Of a stretch of 64,000 nucleotides of DNA, positions 54,169 to 64,000 are shown piece after piece. Below the pieces are notes generated by a model that was not told the origin of the DNA, did no database searches, and worked only from the letters and a program-made list of their open reading frames with translations. Made by a program: the position numbers and the translations under genes. Each line of letters opens with the position of its first letter. Within the stretch, counting starts at the first letter, position 1. The DNA is taken from positions 62,001 through 126,000 of the forward strand of contig JAGTJM010000027.1 in NCBI GenBank assembly GCA_020747015.1, in the 5' to 3' direction. The DNA is from Pyrenochaeta sp. MPI-SDFR-AT-0127 (taxonomy: Eukaryota; Ascomycota; Dothideomycetes; Pleosporales; Cucurbitariaceae).

Positions 54169-57062
54169 TCAATATTCCTCATCCATCACCTCCTCTTTGG
54201 ACCCACCACGCTTCTCATTCTTCACCCAATCAACAAATTCGTCAATGACGGATGGCCACGATGCATCCTCGTTCCAGAAGCTCATGGCTTCGTCCGATAG
54301 CGTAAGCTGAGCAAACTTGAGTGTCTCATTCCACATATCTTTATTGACACTCTTCTTCCATGATGAGGTGAGGAACTCGGTCCACCAGCTCAGCCATGGT
54401 GTGTTTGGACTCGTCCACTTGACTGCGGATATCGGTGAACTGAACAGGAGCTCCCAATAGGCGATAGCAGCATCGAGGGCAACGGCCTTCTGGCCTCCCG
54501 TCTTAGCTATAGTAAAGGTATACTTGTAGATACGCGTGAATAGCTCCCGATTGCCAGGCAGTTCTCGCTTCAAGGTCTTGATGAAGGCTTTTTGCTTGTC
54601 AATGGTATCGCAGCTGGAAGATTGTCAACACGAGCACATTGCTGCGCCAGAAATAAACAGGGGCTTACTTCTTTTCTTGCCAACCGTTTACGAAGCCTTC
54701 CCTGCTCATCTCACCCATGGTCGGAGCCTGAACCACTTCAAGAGCTGCAAGCGACTCCAAACCTTCGACATCGACTTCAGCCTCTTGAAAGTACTTCATT
54801 GTTCCCTCGACACCAACAATGTCCTCCGTTGCACCAGCTTCTTTGTACCTGTCGAATAGCTTGTTGAGGGTGGTTTTCGCCGCAGTAGATGCCGTCGAAC
54901 CGCCGCCACCGCCACTATAGTACCTATGGAAAGTGGGTTAGCGCGCGCTGGTATACAATGTGAATACTGTCAACTATGTAAGATTCAACGGAGGATAGAA
55001 GGTGCATAGTACAGAGCGTGTCTTAGAAAGGGATACACGCGCAGCTGTCCCATCAGTGGCGCGCTGGCGCATCGAGTATTGGACGATGGCAAAGGACGAG
55101 AGATTTGGCTAGGTGGATTGGATGCCTGCGTAGACACTGGAGAAACCTCAGTTGCCTCTAATAGGTATAACAGGCAGGTTTGCGGCTTCCTTGGATCTTT
55201 AGACACTTCGAATCCTGTTATCCGTTTCGTTCCAGGCACGGTCTCGCTTCTGGCCAAGAGCTCGTTTAACCTCCCGTTGATAATGTTCTTGAATACAGCT
55301 TGCTGCTCTGAAGTCAAGGTACGAAAGAATAGTCGGCGTGCCGCCAAGCCTTCATCCTCCAAATTGCTGGCTGGCAGGCGCATGTCAAAGTAGATGCGAA
55401 AGTGGGAGAATTTGGTCCTTGAAAGTGAGTCTAGGAAGGCATTGTATGATGCGCCTGAGCATATTGGAGTATGCCACTCGGGCAGATGAAACACTCTGGA
55501 CACCCACGGAAACTCGCGAGCAAAAGGGCGAGATGCAATGCTCAAATCGTGCTTATAATGACTGGGGAGAGAATCTGGAGACTTATTTTCCATATTGCCT
55601 GGCACGGTACCAGATGTACCACTCTCAGAGGTCTTCGTCTCAGTGACGTGTTCTGGTATAGGGGCTGTATCAATTGGCCCACCACCTCGTAATGAGATAG
55701 CGCTTTGCCTCCATAGATGGTCCTCGACAACAGTCTTTTGAGGAGGAGGAGGTGTAGGAGTATCCAGTTGCGTTTGCAGCATCGAAAGGTGTTGCGTTGG
55801 CGACAGAATTTGCGAAAGGGGAGCGGTGATGTTGCGCAGCTGAAAAGACGCAATGGACTGCATCTCTAAGCTTCCGTACCGACTATGTTGTGGAGGAAGC
55901 TTAAATTGACTCTGTGGCAGACCAGTTGGAGAAGAAATCGCAAGGTTGTCGTACAACACGCGGCTCAGGTATTCGGCCTGTAGTCTTTGCTGCTCCACTT
56001 GAGGTTGGGATCTTCCACTCACACATTGTGAGAAGTCGTGAGCCGAAGGAGAATATTTCGTGTTGTAGTTGAATTGTTGAGAGGGATACGACTCTCGAGA
56101 AGTATGTTGACTCTGATGAGAGAGACTGGCTCCACGAGAAGGATGCTCTGAAATGACAGACGGTCGCTGAATGTTTTGATTCATTGTAAGTGATGTGTGA
56201 AGGTGTTGAGATGCTTGGCTCGAGGAGCTGATTGAGCGATAACTGGATTGCGAGTCGTTCGAACATATTCTTTCTCTACGCTTTCGAGCCGCTAGCTGTC
56301 GAGCTCGATCCTGTGAAGAGCCAAACATGGCAGGATTTCTTTTTGGATGTGTATATGCCGTTGAATCGTAAGTTACAGCTGTAGGAGAAAGTGTGGTTGC
56401 TTGCGAGTGCACAGCGAAACAGGTTCGCACTGTTTATGGACCCAGCGTTGCGTGTTGACTACCTTAGAAGGCGTCATGTTGGTGCTAGTGAGTCGAGAGA
56501 AGTAGCGACGCCTCTGTAGGATGGAAAGATCCAAGGTATATAAAGCATCACTAATCTGCCTTGTCCAGTCCAGGTTCATGCCTGCAAGTATCCTGTGTTG
56601 TTGATGCCCCGGCAAAACATTTAAACATAACCTCAGCACAATCCAAACCCCACCATTGCATCGCAAAGTGTGTTGCGCAAGTCAAGTACTTCCACACAAA
56701 GGTAGGTGCTGCTCAGTTTCTCTTGGTGCTATGTGCTCTCCCTGTGGTCAAGTTCGTTTCGCACTTTCTCAGTTGCTCAGGTTATGGTCGCCCGTACGTT
56801 GGCGCGTGCAGTATCGATCGGTCGTTCGCATTGGAGATAAGGTGGGCGCTTCGATGCGTATTCAGACATAACAGTAAGGTAACACCCTCGGTATCCTACA
56901 AAATATACAGGAACAATAAAAGTGCACTTACGCGTTTACAGCAGTCTGTGCATCCCAATTATGGCTCTTGAGCACCCGTATAGCCGTATTCCGATCGAGC
57001 TGTGTAAAGCTTATGAACTGCGTAATTGCAGACTTTTGCTGGGAGGTATAGACTGGTGCCAT
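54169..57062 (-). CDS. DCN1: DCN1-like cullin neddylation cofactor, with a ~2 kb first intron that hosts another ORF
   Basis: Exons 57062-56932, 54923-54669 and 54613-54169 give 276 residues, the usual length. Exon 1 encodes the UBA-like domain (MAPVYTSQQKSAITQFISFT, then NWDAQTAVNA). Exon 2 resumes exactly at YYSGGGG and carries LNKLFDRYKEAG and MGEMSREGFVNGWQEKN. Exon 3 holds the PONY/DCUN1 domain: YKYTFTIAKTGGQKAVALD, AIAYWELLFSS, FWNEDASWPSVIDEFVDWVK. Dcn1 helps transfer NEDD8 from Ubc12 to cullins. The first intron (56931-54924, 2,008 nt) is about forty times longer than its neighbours. Its ends are good: donor GTAAGT, CTAAC branch site and CATAG acceptor. It contains an intact ORF on the same strand (next entry). 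A short-intron alternative would add an in-frame stop. Confidence 0.88.
54985..56328 (-). CDS. Unknown 447-residue protein nested inside the DCN1 intron
   Basis: An uninterrupted frame from the ATG at 56328 (MFGSSQDRARQLAARKRRER) to the stop at 54985; the frame is open for another 34 codons upstream without an ATG. Residues 1-280 are Ser/Gln/Pro-rich and probably disordered. The C-terminal part looks folded: FAREFPWVSRVFHLPEW, FLDSLSRTKFSHFRIYFDMR, ARRLFFRTLTSEQQAVFKNI. No family is recognised and no catalytic motif stands out. A TATATAAA sequence (56537-56544, also TATA-like on the minus strand) lies about 210 bases upstream. The stop is only 61 bases before the DCN1 acceptor, so the 3' end of its transcript probably overlaps DCN1 exon 2. 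The long intact frame makes chance unlikely. Confidence 0.75.
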   Translation of the reverse strand: MFGSSQDRARQLAARKRRERICSNDSQSSYRSISSSSQASQHLHTSLTMNQNIQRPSVISEHPSRGASLSHQSQHTSRESYPSQQFNYNTKYSPSAHDFSQCVSGRSQPQVEQQRLQAEYLSRVLYDNLAISSPTGLPQSQFKLPPQHSRYGSLEMQSIASFQLRNITAPLSQILSPTQHLSMLQTQLDTPTPPPPQKTVVEDHLWRQSAISLRGGGPIDTAPIPEHVTETKTSESGTSGTVPGNMENKSPDSLPSHYKHDLSIASRPFAREFPWVSRVFHLPEWHTPICSGASYNAFLDSLSRTKFSHFRIYFDMRLPASNLEDEGLAARRLFFRTLTSEQQAVFKNIINGRLNELLARSETVPGTKRITGFEVSKDPRKPQTCLLYLLEATEVSPVSTQASNPPSQISRPLPSSNTRCASAPLMGQLRVYPFLRHALYYAPSILR

Positions 57063-57307
57063 TTTGTGTCAGTACTGTCCCCCAGTGTCCAGAAACAAGC
57101 TATATCTCGAAGTGCACAACGATGGCGGGGTCGAAGTCGCGATATTGAGGAGGGGAAGAGCGAGGCGGCGAGAAGTTTTTGAGGTGTGAGAGAAGGGACT
57201 GCGGTATGGCAGCAGTGCAAGCAATATCTAAGCTTGACTGCGAAACTACGAGTTGCAAATTAACAGCTGGAAGTTTGTTGGCAATACCTTGGGCCAGATG
57301 TGACGCA

Positions 57308-57606
57308 TCATCGAGGCAGCAACCGACCCGCCGACCAGGACCCGCCACTATTGGCCCTCGTCGACCATCCATGGCGCGGAATTAAGGAACGCGAAAGAAT
57401 AATCTCCACGACAACCTCACTGCGCCAACGGTCGGGCGCTGGTACTCGCCAAGTTGCAACTGGAAAGAGGAATACAAAAAGGAAAGAATCTTACCATCAT
57501 CAGTGGCAGCAGGCGGGGCCTTCTTCGTCTTCTTGATCACTTTTGCCTTCTTGTCGGGGCGGCTTGTATCCGCACTCGTGTCATTGTTCTTGCGTTTGGG
57601 CGGCAT
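57308..57606 (-). CDS. Candidate small basic protein, two exons, doubtful
   Basis: An ATG at 57606 opens a lysine-rich segment, MPPKRKNNDTSADTSRPDKK followed by AKVIKKTKKAPPAATDD, which looks like a genuine nuclear-protein N-terminus. A good donor (GTAAGA at 57494) and acceptor (TTCCAG at 57460) allow a second exon 57459-57308, for 87 residues in total. The second-exon product (VATWRVPAPDRWRSEVVVEI...) matches nothing I know, so the true continuation may differ. It lies between POL12 and DCN1, 245 bases before the DCN1 start, on the same strand. The first exon is the better supported part. Confidence 0.28.
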
Positions 57607-58180
57607 CAAGGTGATGTCTTGACCACCGCTGGCGTAGTTGACTGGATATTGGACAAGGTCGAAGCCGACTATTAAGTGTTGTAAAGTTTGTGGTTTGAGT
57701 TTTGGTGTGCAGGACTCCAAGCGTTTGCCTCTTGCCTAACGGGTCAGCCTATGCGTGTTGTGTGTTAATCTTGTGCGAATGATGCAGGTAATTCTCCGAA
57801 CCCAGACGAGAAGTGATTCCATAAGATCATTTGCTCCCACAATAAATAAGTTCGGTGATGTGAATATAATGGCTGGCCGCTGGCAAAGTGGCGAGGCCTT
57901 CCCAATACAGGTAGACTGTCTGCAGTGAATGTGTTTGTGAACCTATCCTGGCGCGGAAGGCGCAACGCGTTCACCGCATCACTGGAACGTTGATGGGAGG
58001 CAGAATTTAAGCCAAAACAATGCTTCGTTTGTTAGGCAGAAAATGATTCGCCTGTCGACATGCATTTCTTATTACTAGTATCATGACCTCCAACCACATG
58101 CTACGTAGACAAACTGCAGAACGCCAGACGCCTGCCATGCTCTCATTCATATGTGACATCAAAATACATCATGCTTGAAA
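57607..58180. other. Region downstream of POL12
   Basis: 574 bases between the POL12 stop and the doubtful small gene. The reading frame of that gene continues open for some 38 codons upstream without an ATG. No other feature is seen. Confidence 0.4.
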
Positions 58181-60425
58181 TTAGATCCTGACAATATCTA
58201 CCCTCGTTCTCTCCCACAGCTTGTGTGCGACTGCGAGCCCTTTTGTTCTCTCCGCATCACTAACGACAGCAGGCTGGACAATGACACGGGCATACGTCCC
58301 CGCGGCGCGGGGTTTGGCTAGTTTTCCGGGATTGATAACGAGAACAGATTCAACGACCTGTAGTTGTGTTAGCATTAGCGTTCAACAAGGCTTGACGATG
58401 CGTACCTTGACAGTCCCCTGCAGTACACTAGGTGTAATGAGTATGTCTGGTCGGACATTGAGCATTTCACCTAGCTTGAGGTAGCTGGTATCGAGCATTG
58501 TTCCGAGAGGCAAGAAAGGACTAGGCCCTTCTTCTTCTTCTTCTGCTTCTTCGCCCTCTTTCTGATCCCCAGGTATTGCCCCATTCGCAGCTCCGTCCTT
58601 GAAGGCCTTCTCCTCCACTGGCGCAGGCTGAGGCTGCTTCTCTCTGGCGGTCGGTGGAAAGACTGGCAGAAAATTACGCTGCTCAATGACGTTCCGTGCA
58701 CAACGTTCATAGATATTCGTCGCACGTGCTTTACCGCCGGCCAACTCCTCTCTCCGCAGTATGTCAAGGATGTCCACACTCGACATGCCAACCGTCATCT
58801 CGTTCATGCTAGCAGTCATCGGATTGGTGACACACTGAACCATTTTCCCTGCCTGGCCTAAACCAAGCTCCTTCTTAACAAACTTATCTTGTGGAAATGC
58901 AGCATGGTGATGATGTGCGTCTCGTAAGCTGGGGACAAGAATGATATTGCATGTGGGAACTCGCTTGTTGAAATCCTGTAGTGAAGATGAAATATAATAC
59001 CGAAAGAGATCTGTCATAGTGGCTTCGTTAGGATCCGCGTTTGGTGGGGCGTCAAAGTCTCCAGACCGGATCTGCGGGTGCTCGGCATCGAGAAAGGGCC
59101 CAAATAGAATAACAGTGTCAGCATAAGCTTCGGCAGCATTATCAAGTAATGTATGGAGAGGTGAGAAGTCGAGATTCTGGTCTGTTGTGTATGGGCCGGA
59201 GGCGATCATCATTGTCAATGGTCGGACATTCTCTGGGTCGGAATCTGGTGTATCGAGGTATCGTGCGTTGATAGCATCTAGTTCGTCTGGCTTCGTCGCT
59301 GGTGGGTTCAATAGCGGTAGAGAGAGAATTTCGGAAACGACAAAAGAGTCGCCAGATGCATTCGTGCCGCGTAGAGCCACGATTTGACCAGGGAAGAAAT
59401 TATAGGAAGATATTTGTTCGATGTTTAGGGGGACACGTCGACCAGACCCATATCTCCGTGAGCCTTCGAGGACGAGAGATGCCGTGTTGAGTTTGCCTTC
59501 GCTGGAATCACTCGCTATCCGTCCTACAGCGATGACCTCGCTTGGCGATTGGTAGTTGGGATTACCGAAAGCGCTCTCATCCAAGCCCAGGGATTCTCTA
59601 ACAAGTTCGCGGAACTCGTCAATCTTATCGTCGAGCACTTCAGACGCTTCTGTAAGCTTCATTATCATAGTGCGGTATGAGAATTTGGACATGTCTGTAT
59701 TCGCTTTCAGCTTCATACGGGATTCTTTAGGCTCTTCGGAGGGAGGCTCTGGTATTGCGATGTCGCCTTGCATAAATTGTTCGGTAATTTCATTGGCGTT
59801 TGTTCGAGAGGAGAAGTCGAAGGGCCTACGCAGTGTCAGATATTAGTGAAGAAAGAGGTACAGAGAACTCACTGTCCGCCAGCAGCATCGACTTTTGCTG
59901 TTACAATGCCACCTGGTGAGCTCATGTCATGTGCTTTGCTTGCTTTGGCTCCCGGCGTCTGGAAGTTCGATTTTCGCTTTACCGTACTGCCATTGGCGCC
60001 GTTCGTTGCAGTTGGCCGCGGTGTATTCGGAACTAGACCTTCTAATCTACGTTCAATCAGTTGAGTTCTCAGGCGAGCCGTGTTCTGATCACATACATAT
60101 CGTACATATCCCCACCCTTCGCCCTTGGTGTCGGTTGGCCCCGCTTGACATCATGCTTTTGCTGCGCTTTCCCTCTACTTTCCCGCTCCAACGCGTCTTG
60201 TATGGTCTTCTTGAAATCTCGTGCAGTCTTTACATCCATCTTGTTTTCCTCCCCACCCATTTTCATATTGTATGCCTGCCATTTGAAGTCCAGTTCCTCC
60301 GGTGAAATAGAGTACAATCCCAGCATTGATTGCAGCTCGGTGAGAACCTCGACAGGCAATTCATGGTCTTTGGTGTCACAGTAGCGCTCGAAGCGCTCCG
60401 TCAATTCGGTAGTGATATCGTCCAT
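58181..60425 (-). CDS. POL12: DNA polymerase alpha subunit B (POL12)
   Basis: Exons 60425-60097, 60046-59873, 59825-58406 and 58357-58181 give 699 residues. The N-terminal domain (MDDITTELTERFERYCDTKD) is followed by a linker containing LVPNTPRPTATNG and PGGIVTAKVDAAGGQPFDF. The OB fold begins around VIAVGRIASDSSEGKLN, and the calcineurin-like phosphoesterase fold contains MIASGPYTTDQNLDFSPL and VILFGPFLDAEHP. That fold is catalytically inactive in this family. The C-terminus has DILITPSVLQGTVKVVESVL and PRAAGTYARVIVQP. Pol12 tethers the catalytic Pol1 and primase and is regulated through the cell cycle. A poly-Glu run (GAA/GAG repeat, about 58530-58555) lies in the phosphoesterase region. 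It is divergent from the Sec14 gene across 305 bp. Confidence 0.94.
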
Positions 60426-60730
60426 TGTTAAGACGAGCAGATGTAGAGTGAGGGGCACAACACTGAGAAAGCTGTGCTGCGCGGTTGGAAGACGCGTCGC
60501 GCGTTGAATGCTAAAGTGGTTGCGCTAAGACGCGGCAAGACTAGCTGGGATTCCTGCAGGGACCAGCATGAGTTCCCAAAAAGTTGTCTTGGTTGCTGAT
60601 GCGGATGGAGCCTTGTCCCCAACACCGCAATTGAGAGCTCCTTTTCATATGCCCTTTTTCAGACCCTCCACTATTTAAGAGCAACAAATTAATCTTGTGT
60701 CTCATCAGTCTGGAAATCAGATCGAGCAAG
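60426..60730. promoter_or_regulatory. Divergent promoter between POL12 and the Sec14-like gene
   Basis: 305 bases between two outward-facing starts. CTATTTAAG at about 60671 could serve as a TATA-like element for the plus-strand gene, about 60 bases before its ATG. Confidence 0.4.
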
Positions 60731-61900
60731 ATGTCAGCAATTGGACCCTTCACAGAGCCAGCACCAGGATGCAAACCGGCACCTCCCCCGGTCCTGACCG
60801 CCGACCAACAGACCAAATACGATGAGCTGCTTGCCGAAGTCCGCTCTTGGGAGTCCCTCCCCACTGCAACTAAGAAAGATGCCGAAAGCGCTCCACTCGA
60901 CGATGAAGAACGCATGTGGCTTACTCGCGAATGTTTATTACGGTATCTACGCGCAACGAAATGGGTCCTTCCCAATGCGATCACTCGGCTTCGCTCTACA
61001 CTAGTATGGCGCCGTGAATATGGCACCGATCGCTTCACCGCAGATTACATCTCTGAAGAAAACGCCACGGGCAAGCAAGTTTTACTAGGATTCGACAACG
61101 AAGGGCGGCCATGTCTGTATCTTCTACCACAGAACCAGAATACCAAGGAGACACCGAAGAGGGTGGAACACCTGGTGTACATGCTAGAGCGCACAATTGA
61201 TCTGCACCCTCCTGGTCAAGAAAAGCTGGCGCTGTTGATTGACTTCAGGAACACTGGGGCTGGTGGAACACCGAGCCTAGGTGTTGCGAGACAGGTCCTA
61301 GACATTCTGCAGAATCACTATCCTGAGCGACTTGGTAGGGCGTTGCTCACGCATTGTAAGTGTCTTCACCTGGCACGATTTACTGTATGCTAATATTCTG
61401 TCTTAGTGCCATGGTACGTTAATGCCTTTCTCAAGCTCGTGAATCCCTTCATCGACCCCGTCACAAAGGCGAACATAAAGCCCAACGAGCCACTTCCTGA
61501 TCATGTACCCGTATCACAACTCATGACAGTCTCCGGCGGCGAGGTCGACTTCAAGTACGACCACTCCATCTATTGGCCCGCTCTCGAAAAGATCACGACA
61601 GAAAGGAGGGTGCAAAGGAAGGAGCGATGGGAAAAGGGCGGGAAGATCATTGGCGAAAGCGAAATATACCTTTGGGGCGGAGAGGAGGGAAGTCTTAACG
61701 GGCCAAAGGAAGAAGTGGTTGCGAATGGCAATTCAAACCTCCAGGAGAACACAGAAAGCAAGGATACTGTAGTGGAAGAGACCAACGGCACGGTGAACAC
61801 CAACGATGTTGCTCTTGCTACAGGTGTTGCGAAGCTAGATGTCAGCGGCAGTGAACAGGCAAAGAACACTCAAGCGCAAACAGTCCCAACGGCGGCATAA
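60731..61900 (+). CDS. Sec14/CRAL-TRIO lipid-transfer protein, PDR16/17-like
   Basis: Exons 60731-61355 and 61407-61900 (51-nt intron with TGCTAAT before the acceptor) give 372 residues. The N-terminal CRAL-TRIO_N helices include ERMWLTRECLLRYLRATKW; the lipid-binding lobe has LLIDFRNTGAGGTPS, ARQVLDILQNHYPERLGRAL and, across the intron, LPWYVNAFLKLVNPFIDPVT. The C-terminal 90 residues after the domain are acidic and probably disordered. The YPERLGRALL...PFIDP combination resembles Pdr16/Pdr17, phosphatidylinositol-transfer proteins that affect sterol and drug tolerance in yeast. Other Sec14 homologues remain possible. No membrane segment is seen, so it is probably cytosolic or lipid-droplet associated. 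Confidence 0.9.
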
Positions 61901-62493
61901 ACCAAGAGTTTATTTAAATTTGACCAAGGTACATATCGAATAGATATAGAGAAGATTTAATGCATATAGAAACCTAATACGATCCGATTCCGCATGAGAT
62001 CAGCGATTTTCTGGCAGCTGCTTGTTCTAGAGAACCCAGCCATTCTATGTGATAGTATTTTCCGTGCATTCTTCTTCTCATCGACGCCAGAAGTTTCTCA
62101 ACAACGACGGACTGAACCAGTATAATCACAACTTTGGTTATTTGGGGTTATCCAACTGCGGTGAACCATGACGTTGGGCACGTGCTTTCGCGCATGCGCG
62201 ACATTGCTAGACCCTGGTCTTCGAACTTTTGCCGCTCATGCGCCCCGCGTTCCTTCACTGCATCGCCTGTTGCCGAGCGGCGTTCCCCTCTCTTGAGCTT
62301 ATTCTTTGAGTTTTCTTGGTCTACCATCACTTTTGAGGTCAAAAGTGAGGCCTCCCTCCTTGCATATATTAATAGGTCAGCGAAGACCTTATCACGCAGA
62401 TCTTAGACGCGACGACACGCGCTCAGGCAGAGACGCGGTCGAGGGAGTGAGACACAGACAGTGACTGAGACTTTGAAACAAGCGACAGTAAAT
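61901..62493. other. Intergenic: Sec14 3' UTR and DUF4211 gene promoter
   Basis: 593 bases between two plus-strand genes. The first part is AT-rich, as expected for a 3' UTR. No additional frame is convincing. Confidence 0.4.
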
Positions 62494-64000
62494 ATGCCAC
62501 CCAAAAGAGCGCTCGAGCGCAAACGGCAATCAAAGCTTAACTTTTCGCCGGCTACGAAATCTTCGTCCGTTGCAAAACCGTCTTCCTCTACCGGCATTGA
62601 ACAGTCACCTTCCAGACATATGATGGGTACAAGAACGAGAGCGGCACAAAAATTGCCTACGAAAGCGTCGAAGAACGCACAAATATACTCATCGAGTGAG
62701 GATGAATTGCAAGCCGAGGCTGTACCATCTGGCACCTTGCGCAGATTGGTTGTGGATGCTAGCTCCCAGAGCGAAGAGGATGAAGAGGAGCAACGAAATA
62801 CACAGTCGGCGGCTCGCAAGCGGCGGCATGCGAAAGACAACAGCAATTCGGATGAATATGAAGCGACCGTTACAGTTAAGCCCAGGAAGCGGCAACGACA
62901 GTCTAAAGCCAAGGTTGAGAGCGATGAAGAGGAAGACGAAGAGCAACTCAGATTGCCTAGAAAACGCAGGAAGATCCAGCGGCTGAGCACACCAGAACAG
63001 GACGCAGAGGAGCACCCACAGCCTCGAAGCGCAAGACGGAGAGCGACTAGGGCACAAACTACATCAGAAGAGTCAGAGGAAGAGAGTACACCACCTCGAA
63101 GCACGAGGCGCCGAGCCACTAGAAGACCCTCCACGCCGGAAGGCGAAGACATCAGCTCGCCTCGAGACACAAAGCGCAGAGCTGCCAGGGGAGACTCTGC
63201 ACTAAGTGAAGAGGATCTGGATGACGCTGATAAAAGTCGAGGCGATCGAGACGATGGGAAAGAAAACGATGACTTAAAAGAAGACTTAGCATTCCTACGA
63301 TCTTCACCACTACCAGACCGCGGCAGATTGAGAAGTACGCAAGATAAGCCAAAAAATGAGCGGCAAAAAGCCCTAGAAGCTCTGAAGAGGAGGAGAGCTG
63401 GGACCAATGAACCTTCCTCGTCTGCAACGCCCATTCGCAGAAGAACAGTGGTGCTGGAGTCTGATTCTGAATCTGAATTAGAGATCATAAAGGAGGAGCC
63501 AGAGAGCGACCTCGAGATTCGCGATCCGGATGATATCGAAGACGATGAGGAGGACGAAGACAGTGATCGGGACGCCAATGCTTTGGATATGTTTCGTAAG
63601 TGTTTTTGGATTAACAATATGTGAGATGTATACTGACTTCAAAGTAGAAGAAGATAATGAGGATGCCGGTTTCATAGATGACGATGCAGACGCCATCATT
63701 GGCGAACCATCAGCAACGGCGGATCTCGATGAACTCCGCCTTTTAACAAATCTCTCACGCGCTAAGTCGAAAGACCTTTTCAAACACGCTGTAGAGTGGA
63801 TGGTAATGAAGAAGATCCATCCTGCATTCAACTCTACACAAAGCATATACACCCTTACTTTCCGTAAATTAGACGACGAGGTCAAGGGCCTAGCAGGCTC
63901 GAAATTCACATCCTCTGTGTGGACACCTGACTTTACGAGATCAATCCGAGCACGGCCCGACTTAATGATCGATGAGATTCCTTCAGCAATGAGAGCTGTC
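62494..64000 (+). CDS. DUF4211-domain nuclear protein, 3' end outside the window
   Basis: Exon 1 is 62494-63595 and exon 2 starts at 63645 (or 63648, see findings) and is open to the window end; 486 residues are visible. The first 370 residues are highly charged and disordered, with many Ser-Glu-Asp runs and RRRATR-type repeats. SKLNFSPATKSSS near the start resembles a PIP-like/nuclear-protein opening. The conserved part begins after the intron: DELRLLTNLSRAKSKDLFKHAVEWM, then KKIHPAFNSTQSIYTLTFRKLD, which I associate with the DUF4211 domain of fungal and animal (QSER1/PRR12) nuclear proteins. Function in fungi is unknown. The remainder of the domain lies to the right. Confidence 0.82.

Noticed and set aside
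56932..56970. Short alternative first intron of DCN1 ending near 56896
   Set aside because: Using the nearest TTGTAG acceptor leads to an in-frame stop within a dozen codons and loses the NAYYSGGG junction.
57100..57372. 90-codon minus-strand frame overlapping the second exon of the doubtful small gene
   Set aside because: Composition looks random and it conflicts with the splice option that has better signals.

Overview
The window is nuclear DNA of a filamentous ascomycete. Most genes carry short GT-AG introns of about 45-60 nt, often with a CTAAC-like branch site just before the acceptor. Protein families are typical of Pezizomycotina (HET-ankyrin, ArAE_2-type membrane protein, AIM6-like, very large TFIIIC tau138 subunit). 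A Dothideomycete-like host is my guess only. I see no CRISPR array, rRNA, convincing tRNA or intact transposon.

Layout, left to right. 0-10.6 kb: partial ArAE_2-like membrane protein (-), UTP8 (-), ELG1/ATAD5 (+), glyoxalase II (-). 11-19 kb: a metabolic block with an intronless dimethylglycine oxidase-like gene (-), divergent from a Rieske mononuclear-iron oxygenase (+), then a HAD-type dehalogenase-like gene (+). 19.4-36.3 kb: housekeeping genes: TFIIIC subunit (-), urease accessory UreD (+), mitochondrial dynamin MGM1 (-), AIM6-like phosphodiesterase (-), a basic nuclear-type protein (+). 36.3-42.1 kb: gene-poor stretch with only weak candidates. 42-45 kb: cullin-4 (+). 45-51 kb: HET-ankyrin (-) and a conserved hypothetical (-). 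52.8-60.4 kb, all minus strand: RPL32 with five introns, DCN1, and POL12. 60.7-64 kb: a PDR16-like Sec14 protein (+) and a DUF4211 protein cut by the window end (+).

Points that stand out: (1) the DCN1 UBA exon and its DCN1-domain exons are separated by an intron of about 2.0 kb that contains an intronless 447-codon ORF on the same strand, with its own TATA-like element; (2) the dimethylglycine oxidase closely resembles the actinobacterial enzyme and faces a Rieske demethylase-type gene, which suggests an oxygen-dependent betaine demethylation route; (3) ELG1 has a textbook PIP box inside an insertion of its AAA module, plus two HPFF motifs in its tail; (4) the TFIIIC subunit holds three copies of a 29-residue motif; (5) a small ORF at 38.05 kb is preceded by CCAAT, CACGTG and TATA elements.

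Exon boundaries were worked out by hand from splice signals, reading frame and remembered family sequences; no search was run.
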